Below are positions 1-9,198 of a stretch of 64,000 nt of DNA, piece after piece (position 1 is the first letter of the stretch; every line of letters begins with the position of its first letter). Made by a program: the position numbers and the translations under genes. The stretch lies in contig QKWP01000102.1 in NCBI GenBank assembly GCA_003550325.1, forward strand, positions 403,648 through 467,647, in the 5' to 3' direction. The notes beneath the pieces are model-generated. The model did no database searches, was not told where the DNA came from, and saw nothing but the letters and a program-made list of their open reading frames with translations. The DNA is from Gigaspora rosea. Taxonomy: Eukaryota > Glomeromycota > Glomeromycetes > Diversisporales > Gigasporaceae.

Positions 1-1615
1 CTGTATATATCCTTGCGATGTCGTGCTAAAGTTCTTAGAACTGGTAGCTTCTCTTGGAGACATTTAAATAGACCTCCCAATCACCTGTTTTTTCTCATTG
101 AGGTACATCTTATCCCATTCTGTCTTTTGATCCTATTCCATAAGAGTGACTACTTAAATTTCATATCTCTGTCTTGTGGTTCCTCTTTTGTGATTGCTTC
201 TGTTAAACGCCACTCTAGTCCTATTTTAAGGTTCGTTAAGACTTTCATAAATTCACATGCTAGCTGTTCCACTTTCTTGTTCTTCCAATACAATTCTACT
301 CTCTGAACTGGGGGTAATGCTGTTACACATCTTTGTCTATCTGTAATTTCTGAACCTTTTTTAGCTAGTTGATCTGCTACTTCATTCCATACAACCCCGC
401 TGTGTCCTTTAACTTTGATTAATGAAAGCTGAATCTCTTTTGTCTTAATTAACCCGAGTATACTTCTTGTCAGATTCTGATTCTTCTGCCTTAACCAGGA
501 TCTGCTTGAACAGATCTTGCTACCACCTCTGATGCTGTTTATTGCTATCTCACTATCCGTGTTGATTTGAACTTTAGTCTTCTCTGGGACCGTTAATAAC
601 ACTAACCAAATCGCCAGCAGCTCCAGTTTAGTGGACGACGGCCAATCCTGAGTACCCACATATCCTGCGTCTACAATTTCCTCCTTATCTAACCCTATTT
701 GAACCCAACTTGCTTCCATCCTATCAATTCCTTCCTCTCTTACCGATGATCTAGCCAGTGAGCTATCTGTAAAAAATACTAAGTTTTCTCTATTTTCTAA
801 TTTATTTTTTCTATATTTTCTAATCATTAATTCATCTAATTCTAAGCTAAGTTTCTGGTTTCTAATAATTTCTATTCCCAACTCTTGTACCTCTTCCAAC
901 CTTTGTGGAAGTTCTAAAATATCCTCCTTCTTGACTTCCCTCCTTTTTCCCCACCTTAATACTGCGCCTACATTCAGATCTAATTTCCTTTTACCGTTTC
1001 CATGTGGTTTAGTTGGCAACACTCCTACTATATCGCTTCTTTTGGTCTGCTCCTCGCACGACTGAGATATCTCTAGCCTGTTCTGATCGCAACCTTCACA
1101 TTTCTCTACTATCATCTCTGTTGTCTCATTTTGCGACTCTTGTACCCAGTGCTCCATAAGGATTGTCTCTTGCTCTTTCCTAACCACATGTCTTACGTCC
1201 CAACGGCTATTTTCTTTAGCACTAATAACCATTGCTTTTTTCTCTGGTCTTCTTCTACCGATCTAAGCTTCACTTTCATAGCTAATTTATTTACTGGCCC
1301 TGCTATGAACTCTACTTTCACCTCTCTACTTCTCTCCTCTTTTAAGAGCTTCTTCTCCACTAACGTAAACCATTTTGCTTTCCTGCCTTTGCATGATAGG
1401 CCTCTATTAGTTCTGAGCTGGTGCCATGTTAGCATTTTCCTTCTCTGAATGTCTAGTAATTGTTGTGTGAAATAAAGATTTTGGTCCCTAAGTGTTTTTG
1501 TGCATTCAAATGTGAAGCACTTCCCTAGGACCGATGCAACTCTTTGTTCTTTTTCTATTAGCCCCCAATCCCTTTGGTCTGGTTTGAGGCTAAGTTGCAT
1601 CTTGTTCAATCTCAT
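1..1615 (-). pseudogene. LINE A thumb/connection, RNase H and start of Cys-rich tail
   Basis: The frame at 1615-1193 is the connection after the RT (RRKMLTWHQLR, matching KDGERMLTWKQVR in LINE B). The frame at 1232-150 (360 codons) holds a complete RNase HI domain with all acidic residues visible: FFTDSS (D156), TKLELL (E204), INTDSE (D226), and VKGHSGVVWNEVADQLAKKG (H277, D287). Beyond the stop at 150 the sequence still reads KRQNGIRC, then LQEKLPVLRTL, with two in-frame stops. This aligns with KKQNGIHC and LANKLPVLDEL in LINE C. The remainder is cut by the window edge. The two main frames overlap at 1232-1193, so a frameshift separates them. Confidence 0.88.
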
Positions 1616-1620
1616 TAAGA

Positions 1621-3536
1621 CTAAACATGCCAGGTTATATTTCCAGACCTTTGTTGCAATGTCCTCGCATTCCTTAATGTCGCTTCTTTTTGATATGCGG
1701 CTAGCAAGAAACCTTGGTTAATACGAATATCTGTCACCACTTCAACTGCTCCTTTTTCGTTTAATCTATGATACAAACTTATTGCTTGTTTGTTCAATAG
1801 TTCGTTCTTTAATTGTTTGCAGTTCCCTATATCCTTGTTGCTTATCACGGCTCTACTCTCTGTTACTTGTAGTCCTGCTTTATTTTTGGCTATTTGCAGA
1901 AGTGGTGTGTGGATTTGTTTTATAGCTTTAGTTGAAATTTTGACTGTTTGAAGGAGGTAACACAGTTTTGGAAGGATGCACATATTGTTAACATATGCTA
2001 TTTGACTTAGTGTTATTCTTTTTTTATTCAATTGTTGCGCTGTTGATCTAACTATTTCTTTAGCCCTTGCCTTGATCAACGATTCTTTGAGTTTACAATT
2101 TAGCCAAATTCCAAGAAATCTAACTATTTTGTTATCACTTTTTTCTTCGACTGTTTCACCGCCTAGGATAATGTTTCTTTTTTCTTTTCTTACTTTTGAA
2201 TTGCAGACTATTAACTTGGATTTTTTCGCATTTATTTGGATATCGTTGAGCTTAAAAAATTCCTCTGCAATTTGAATTGTTCTTTCCATTTGCTCTTTAG
2301 ATGAAGCGATCCATGTCATATCGTCTGCGAAAGCTACTACACTTTGTCTTTGCTCTTGCACCAAAGAATGATTCATCTTAAGGTTGTAAGGGACCTTTAC
2401 AACCATCTTGTATCCTAGGCTCAAGTCACTTTGAATATGCTCCAAGAGCGGGTCGTAGAATATTTGCCAAACTAATGGCGAAATTGATTCATCCTGCTCA
2501 ATACCATCTTCTATTACAAAACTATCTGTACACTCTACTGCTATAATTACTTTCGACCTCCTCTTGTAAAAAAGGTTTGTAATAAAGAACCTATGCTTTT
2601 CTGGCAGCTTGAGCCTTGCCAAAGCCAGATCTAACACCTCAAGCGAGACCGAGTCGAAGGCCTTCTTCATGTCCTGCAGTACTAGCCAGAGTTCTTTATT
2701 GTTTTCTTTTGAGTCTTCTATTATTCCATTAATTATATGCACTGGTGTTTCTGTAGACCCTCCTGTCAAACCAGCAAAGTTAGGTCCCCCAAGTATCTCA
2801 TTTTTTTGGATGATGTGTGACAATCTCTTTGTATAAATTTTCATTGTACACTTCTGAAATGTTTCTAGGAGCGCAATTGGTCTTACGTTTTCAAGATCGA
2901 AACCCCAGTCCATATCCTTTGATATTGGGTATATTTGCGATATCTTCCATATGGAAGGAATTTTTCCAAAATATATGCAGAGGCTTGCAAACTTCCTAAA
3001 GACCTTCTGGGTTTCGATGTCTGCTACTTTAATTAAAGTGTACGTTATTCCTGAAATCCTGGGGCCTTGTTGTTCTTTAAGTCTTTTAACATATCCTCCC
3101 ACTCTTCTTCTTCGATATTGTTGTCAAGTGACTCAAACCAGCTTTCCTGGACCCTCTTCAGAGGTTGATATACCTGTGACCATTCTTTTCCCAAGGCTTT
3201 AGCTTCGAAGCTCCTTTTCCTAAATTGCCTCTGGAAGAAATCTCTTGTTTTTTCTTTCACCTGCAATGGTTCACTAATTAGTACTCTAGAGTTGTTTGAG
3301 CTCTCTATTATTCTATCTATTATAGCACACTTAAAGGGCTTTTCTAGTAAGCTTGCTAACATTCTTCCTTGGTCACTGTCTATCATCTGACAACGCTTCT
3401 CTATATTTTCTTCGATTTGCTTCAGTTTTTCTTTTTCTACTCTTTCCGAATTTTTAATGAAAAGGATCTTCCACCATCCTCTTAAGTCTTCTACGTCCTT
3501 TTCTTCCCACTTATGGTCTATATTCTCTAGTTCCAC
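1621..3536 (-). pseudogene. LINE A reverse transcriptase
   Basis: Two frames cover the RT: 3536-3045 (163 codons, N-terminal linker) and 3102-1621 (493 codons, fingers, palm and thumb). They overlap out of frame near 3060, where NNKAPG should run directly into SGITYT, so one small frameshift separates them. In the 493-residue frame, motif A is LVLQDMKKAFDSV (about 141-152), motif B is GIEQDESISPLVW (about 200-212) and the catalytic motif C is AFADD (257-261). Motif B normally reads QGxxxSP, as in LINE B (NQGEVVSP) and LINE C (EQGEVISP); the Gly to Asp change may be inactivating. Other conserved landmarks are RPIALLETFQKC and GPNFAGLTGGST. Confidence 0.93.
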
Positions 3537-3865
3537 CTAGTATTTCTTCTTGATGTTCTCTTTAAATTTCTCAAAATCTTCTTTTTCTTTTTCTGTGACC
3601 TCGTTACCTACTTTCTTCTTTGCGTACTTTACCTATCTACTTAGTTCTACTATTATCTTGTCCAATCTTGGTCTCTTCCTATTAATTTTGGAGCTTTTTG
3701 TATTGCATATTTTCTTTTTTGGAATATGCTTCATCGCTGTTTCCAAAATACTTTTCTCTATCGTTCCTCATATTGAGTCCAGGGCCTCTTCTATTTCATT
3801 TTTAGCTATTGGGTTGGGGTCAATTATCCACCTCTTTATTGACTCTGCTCTAACTATTCTCTTGT

Positions 3866-4715
3866 TTAGTTCTGTTCTATAATTTTTCCAGTTTTCCTGT
3901 TTTGCCTCTTCATACAAAAAGACTGATCTTGTAAAACCTTTTTTTTCACTGCAGCTTTACTATAGTTAGATGTTAAATGCTCTAGCTTTATCTCTACCAC
4001 TGGAGAATTATGATCACTTCCGGTATAAACAGTCATGTCCTCCACTCTCGCCTCCTTTAGCCCCATTGCTAACTTCTTTGTAACCCAAATGTAGTCTATT
4101 CTTGTTTTCAGATCTCCCCGTGACCATGTGTAGTCTTTGGCCTAGGGATTCAATGTTTTATATATATCGTAACAACCCTGTCTTTGGAACCACTTCACAA
4201 TTGGGAGTGATTTTTCTGACTTTTCCCTTTTCCAGACTCTGGACCTGCTTTGTCATTCGTTATCATGTTAAAATCTCCCATAAAAATAAACTCTTCTGAT
4301 GGTTTCTATTCGCGTAGCTCCTTATTATTTCTTGCTGAATCTCTTTTTTTGGCCCTTATCGTTAGGTGGCAGATAAATCATCATGACAACTAGTTCCAGT
4401 TGTTTAAAGAAAAAACTTGCTGTAATAGCATAGTTGCTAAATCTTTTAACTGGGCCCAAATGCTTAACCCACTTTTCTGAGATGAGTAGGCCTACTCCCG
4501 ATCCTTTTTTCTTTTCCTGATCAATTTCTGTCCAGTATGCTTTGTAATTCTCAGAATCCTTCGATAAAAAGAAGCCTTCTTTTTCTGTTATGTTTGTTTC
4601 TGCAATTCCTACTACGTCTATGCAGTTCTCCTTTGCCCAAATCTCAGTGCCTCCAATTTGAGCCCATTGCTTTTTAAACTGTTAATGTTATGGCAAGCTA
4701 TTCTAATTCTAATTT
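3866..4715 (-). pseudogene. LINE A APE-type endonuclease domain, decayed
   Basis: The domain starts near 4715 with RIRIACHNINSL, the N-terminal strand of the endonuclease/exonuclease/phosphatase fold and equivalent to CKIGIHNINGIKG in LINE B. It ends with YTGSDHNSPVVEI (about 4030-3990), the C-terminal SDH catalytic motif. Between them are several stops and frameshifts, so no complete protein is possible. In functional LINEs this domain nicks the target DNA to prime reverse transcription. About 330 bp of diverged linker to the reverse transcriptase follows. Confidence 0.75.
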
Positions 4716-4762
4716 CTTCCTGTCGTTTGATTAGTTCTATTAATGAAACCTTTCCTTCCTTT

Positions 4763-5292
4763 TCACTTTCTAATTTTCTCCCTGATTGTCTCTTTTTCCC
4801 CGTTTTCTAACATTTTCTTTTCTGTTCTCTTTATCTTCTTCTTGATTTCCTGACTCATTTTCTCTAACTCTTTTCCCCTTAAGACCTCTACCATTTTTCC
4901 ATATTTACCTCCTAAATTCCCCGGACCTTTTGGCTGATTGTTCTGTAGTTGGCTTCTTTGTAGAGGCAGCCAATCCACTACTGCCAACTGTTTCTTTTGT
5001 ACAACTTTTGCAACTTTCACGAGCGTTTGGGCACCCCTCTTTCTCATTGGATATCTCCTCTGTCTGCCTCTAATCTGCTCGCTTCTATTTTTTCCAGACG
5101 CTGTAGGATCTCTTCTAACTTTCTTTCGTGTGTCTTGCTATATGCTGTTCCCTCTTTCTCTTCATCGCTATTTCTTCTCTCTTCTTTATAGAAGTTCCTT
5201 TGACCTCGTTGTTCTGTAGTTTCGTTTTCTTTATTGTGCGCAACGTCCTTCTTGTTGAACCTTGACATGGTCTTTTGGTTATTTTTGAACAA
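4763..5292 (-). pseudogene. LINE A basic/coiled-coil linker, two frames joined by ATGA
   Basis: Two minus-strand frames meet here. The first (5292-5044, 82 codons) ends in a predicted coiled coil, ERKLEEILQRLEKIEASRLE. The second starts at 5047 with MRKRGAQTLVKVAKVV and is Lys/Glu-rich to 4763. Stop and start overlap as ATGA (5047-5044). This may be the ORF1/ORF2 junction, since some LINEs couple translation by stop-restart, or it may simply be a frameshift. Equivalent linker sequence in LINE B is at 28820-28563. No enzymatic motif is seen. Confidence 0.55.
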
Positions 5293-5329
5293 TATTTTAT
5301 TTCCTTCCTGACTCGATCTTTTCCCCTTC

Positions 5330-6128
5330 TTATCTTCTAGGCGGATTATCTCTACTGCTCTTTTCTGTAAGTATATTCTGCTTTTCTGCTCTGTTCCCTC
5401 CTGTCATATCCCTCCAAAAAAGAAGTGTATTACCATAATTGATTTTTGTATTAAAAGCCTTGATCATGTCCTTTTTTTTGTTAAAATAGACGAAAGCTGA
5501 ACTTCTGGGATTTAGGTTATTGTTAAGTGGGATGAAAACTGATTTTGCCTTAACTTGCTTCAACTGATGGAATAGCAAGACCTCTACTGTGTCTTTAGGT
5601 ATGCCCTCTATTATCAGCCTGAATTTCCTTCTATTCATTAAAATTTCTTCTTTGCTATCTCCTTGGAAAACCCTAATAAGTTTTCTTCCTATTGGTAAGG
5701 ACCATGTCTCATCTAGAATTTGCTTACTTTTTACGTCTCTTATTGCCATACTAACTATTGCCCTTTTTTTGAAACTACTACTAATCCAGATGATATTCAA
5801 CACTTTACCATAGCATCTCATTAGAGTCTTGATTCGACAATTGTTGAAATTAGGTGGTAGATCCCATAGGGTATACGTTTCCAAATTCTCCGTCTCTTCT
5901 CTTTTATCCTCTTTTCTTGGTTCTTTTTCTGCATCTATCTGCATCCACCTTGATTGTTCTTTTTCCTTTTTTTCTACTGGCTCTTTTTCTATTTCCATTA
6001 ACTCCTTATTAACTTTTTCGTCTAGAGGCTCTTCCTCTAATACTTCTCTAATTTCTTTTTTCCCCTCTTGCTTAGTGAAGGTGTTCTTTATCTCCTGTGT
6101 ACCATAATCACTTGCACCGCACTCCGCA
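5330..6128 (-). pseudogene. LINE A first ORF, ECGxxDY motif and RRM-like segment
   Basis: The frame is open from the hAT insertion point to a stop at 5330. It begins with AECGASDY, the counterpart of AECGTLDY in LINE B and KECGTMDY in LINE C. A very acidic and basic stretch follows (EEEPLDEKVNKE, EKEPVEKKEKE), then two segments resembling tandem RRM folds. The second reads KFRLIIEGIPKDTVEVLLFH, then VFIPLNNNLN and SSAFVYFN, and aligns by eye with LINE C 43070-42819. LINE first-ORF proteins often carry RRMs and bind the element RNA. Assignment rests on the pattern only; a profile search would settle it. Confidence 0.7.
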
Positions 6129-6136
6129 AGTAAGAG

Positions 6137-7366
6137 TAGTGGTCGTACCTGGATAACTCTTTACCCGAAAGGGTATAACCTTTTATAAAATCTAATAACC
6201 GGTTTTATACCCTATTAAAGTAAACGGATAATGGTTATATCCGATTGTACCCTAAGTATAATAACCGGTTAACTGCTAGTTATAAAATATCTGGTTAACT
6301 GCTAGTTATAAAATATCCGGTTAACTAATAAGATAATGGGCATTGTATCCTCATCTATTTTTGTAACTTTATATATATACGTCTCATTGATTAATGTTCG
6401 TCGATGGACTTTTAAAAAAAAAATTGAACCAAAGAAAGAAACCGGGTGATAAAGAAAGGGGTCTTGATAGATAGCAGAGAGCTTATATAAAATTTTAAGT
6501 AGAATTAGGGGTAAAGTATAAGTCTGAAGTGTTGATTAAAAGAAGCATTATGAAATAAAAATTTACAGTATGGAACGATTTGATAAAATACGTAGTATTC
6601 AATTTTATCTGTTTTAATACTGATAAATTTTAAATCAATTTTTAATCAGCTTATTAAGTGGAATTTGAATCTCTAATCAACTAAGTAAGTTTAGAATTTC
6701 GTTGCAATATAAGTTGATTTGGAAACCAAAAAAATCTGATTTTCGATCTACAACACAAATTTGTGGAAAACAAAGAGAAGATAAATTAGTATATTTGATT
6801 TAGAGGCATTTTTGATTAATGTATTGTATTAACTATGCTTATATTTTATCAGGTTTTATGTGAATCTTTACAATTCTAATACATAATTAAACCTTGTGGC
6901 TGTAAATTTCTGTATGAAAGTTATACTTTACTTCTTTTGGCAATTCATTTAATATAAGAAAGATAAAGTTTATTGAGATAAAAAATTATTTGGTGGGTTT
7001 ATCAATTTCTTAGAAAATGGTCTATCCCGTTTGGTTGGTATTATGAAAATATGTAATAATATGTTTATGTGTAAATACGTAATAAAAAATAGAAGATCTT
7101 ACTGAATACAATGGCACATTCTATTGAACTCGTTAAGGACTTCTTTTGCCAGTTTACAGAATTATGTAAATTTATAAATTTACATTCCTGGTTTTGTGTG
7201 ATAGCATCGCGTAGCTACCTTATTTGATTTTACCCTATATTATCCTATATTATCTTATAAGTTAACCGGATAACTTATTTGTATAACCCATTTATTAATT
7301 TTATAATCCGGTCATCCGGGTAACCTAGCAGTTAACCGGTTATTATACCCTAGGTTACGACCTTTA
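6137..7366. mobile_element. hAT-like non-autonomous element inserted in LINE A
   Basis: It is a 1230-bp insertion flanked by an 8-bp direct repeat, AGTAAGAG (6129-6136 and 7367-7374). Termini are TAGTGGTCGTA and, on the other strand, TAAAGGTCGTA; both fit the YARNG start typical of hAT elements, and 8 bp is the hAT duplication length. Subterminal DNA on both sides repeats ATAACCGGTTAACTGCTAG and related ATCCGGTTAAC words, a likely transposase-binding array by analogy with other hATs. The interior is AT-rich with no convincing coding frame. Deleting the element plus one duplication leaves the LINE A frame open. Confidence 0.88.
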
Positions 7367-7374
7367 AGTAAGAG

Positions 7375-7682
7375 GGCTTCGACTCTTTTTTGTCTTTTCT
7401 TCTCTTCTGTTTCTTCATTTAATTTACTATTTGAGTCCGCTTCTTGAATTTTTTTAATTGTTTTCCTGAAATTTTTGGGTAGTACTCCAAAAGTTGTCTA
7501 ATAAGACAAATTTCTTCTGCTGATATTGTTTGTATTGCCTTCGCAATTTCTGAGTCTATGACTTGTGTTCTTGTACAGTTTTTCCTTAAATACTCTATTG
7601 TTGCTCGTACTTCTAGCCTCAAGGCTTGGCACCCTCCTTTTAAGTACTTGATCTTCTAGTCTGGGACCTGATTGAAGTTCAT
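7375..7682 (-). pseudogene. LINE A N-terminal domain, first part (interrupted)
   Basis: The reading starts at ATG 7682-7680 with MNFNQVPD, then meets TAG at 7658-7656 where LINE B has Trp (MNNKQVLNW). The frame then carries a domain with EYLRKNCTRTQVIDSEIAKA and ISAEEICLIRQLLEYY, closely matching LINE B (EYLNKTCIRMHIIDSELAKA, ISAEEICLIRYFIENY). LINE C has a more diverged counterpart at 44225-43989. The original frame must pass the stop at 7419 by a one-base shift and then runs open to 7375, where the hAT-like element begins. Function is unknown. The position at the start of the first ORF suggests an RNA-binding or assembly role, which is inference. Confidence 0.75.
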
Positions 7683-8106
7683 TGATGATCTTTGTACCCG
7701 GGTTATCTCTGTGCTATTTTTGTATTCGGTATATATGTAAACAAACACATGCTATCTCCTTTTTTGTTTATTTACTTCTAGTCGACTTGATTGTTTGTTT
7801 GTTTGTTTCGATTTGTAATACCTGTATGTTTACGCATTCTGGAAGAGATCTGCGATACAGGGTTTTAGTGATTTCCCTAAAATTTTTGTAAAACTTTTCG
7901 AAAAATTTAGTTCTTCGAGTTTATGCTATAAGGTACTATTCTTCCACCTTTTTTGTTTCTAGTAAACTCTAGATAGATTTCAGTCCTCTTTCTCTTTGTT
8001 TAGAGGTACTTTTTAGTTTTCCTATTGACTTCCTAGTTTTAGGTGACATTTCTTGTCGAATTTTTGTTTTATTCCAATTCTGGAAATGGGGATCAGCGGA
8101 AAGAGT

Positions 8107-8820
8107 TCCCACTATTTTTTGTATATTATACATATTACATTATATATTATATTTTAATTATTATACATTTTTTACAGTATTATTTTTACATTATTACATA
8201 TTATTTTAACTACTTTCGTACTTCTTCGCATCTAATTCTATTACAATATCCAAAAAACTAGCCCTACACACTTATTTTCGCTCACCCCAAAGTTAGCTAT
8301 TATCTTCGCTTCTTTGTTTTCTATTGTCTTCACTTTTTTGTTTTCTATTGTCTTCCCTTTGGCTATTTTTTTTTGGTTTGGTTATACCTTCGTTTCGCTC
8401 TTTTTTTCTAAATATCTCCCAAAATAGTAAAGAAGTGAAAAAATAAAAAAACACATTTCTTAAAAGTGTTGGTGTTCTTGCAAATTGCCGGAAAAATTTT
8501 GTAAAGTGCCGAAAAAGTCGCAAAGTTTCGAAAAAGTCAGGAATAAATAAAAATAAATTAAAAATTAAAAAAATAAGTAAAAAAAACAAACGAAAAAACA
8601 AAAAATGTAAGTAATCTAATAAAAAAATAAACGAAGCCTCAAATCTTTATTCCTCTAAAATAAGAGTTCGTGTTTTTACAAATTCAGAAATTCGAAAGCC
8701 ATGTTAATGTTCTTGCAAAATGCTAAAAAAGTTACAAAGTGCCAAAAAAGTCTGGGTAGGTTTTCTTGCAAAGTGCTAGGAAGGAAGGGTTCTGTTCTCT
8801 CAAAGTGTCAAATTAAAATA
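8107..8820. other. AT-rich spacer, no gene seen
   Basis: The stretch begins with TA-rich sequence just outside LINE A and continues into A-rich DNA with repeated CTTGCAAA and GTGCCGAAAAAGT words. Minus-strand frames here are Phe/Leu low complexity and show no domain. I see no gene. Confidence 0.6.
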
Positions 8821-9159
8821 CAGTCGGACCTCCATAAATGCAACCTCCATAAATGCAATACCTCTCTAAATGCACGTTTTTTTTTATTCCATAAGATGTT
8901 ATTAGTACTAAATGCATGTTCTATATTCTGTAAATGCACGTTCTCTTGAATAACATTTTATATTATACTAACCTCCCTAAATGCACGTAGCCAATCAAAT
9001 TTTAGTATTTAAGATAGGTTATACAGTTTTGGTAGAAGTTATACAAACTTGATGATCAAAATTTTAAAGCTGCAATTTAATTGGCTTACTCTAAATGCAA
9101 ACCTCCCTAAATGCATGTTGTAGGCTTGTCCCTACGAGTTGCATTTATGGAGGGTTGAC

Positions 9160-9161
<2 letters not shown>
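8821..9161. mobile_element. Tc1/mariner-pogo-like MITE
   Basis: The element is 341 bp long and flanked by TA on both sides. Termini are CAGTCGGACCTCCATAAATG and, inverted, CAGTCAACCCTCCATAAATG. CAGT ends with a TA duplication are typical of the pogo/Tigger and mariner group. The word CTCCMTAAATGCA recurs several times inside, as subterminal repeats. There is no transposase. Degenerate relatives lie at 10226-10395 and 51716-51841. Confidence 0.82.

Positions 9162-9198
<37 letters not shown>

Larger units (their letters stand above)
1..8106 (-). mobile_element. LINE A: non-LTR retrotransposon, 3' end beyond the window
   Basis: Read on the minus strand, the order is 5' leader (about 8106-7683), N-terminal domain, RRM-like segment, basic coiled-coil linker, APE-type endonuclease, reverse transcriptase, RNase H and the start of a Cys-rich tail at the window edge. 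LINEs B and C show the same order. The 5' boundary is set by a plus-strand motif, GATCAGYRGAAAGAGT, which also ends the other two LINEs. Coding capacity is broken by stops (for example TAG at 7658-7656 and around 146) and by frameshifts near 3060 and 1200. A 1.23-kb hAT-like element at 6137-7366 splits it. The 3' end and target-site duplication lie outside the window. The family is endonuclease-RT-RNase H LINEs of the I/jockey-like grade; clade assignment is inference. Confidence 0.92.

Noticed and set aside
13..306. Plus-strand 97-codon frame
   Set aside because: It lies opposite the LINE A RNase H tail, begins at TTG and has no domain. It is a shadow of the retrotransposon frame, as are the other plus-strand frames over the three LINEs.
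8293..8601. 102-codon minus-strand frame
   Set aside because: Composition is Phe/Leu followed by a repeated RKQRSEDN tail derived from short A-rich repeats; no support for a gene.
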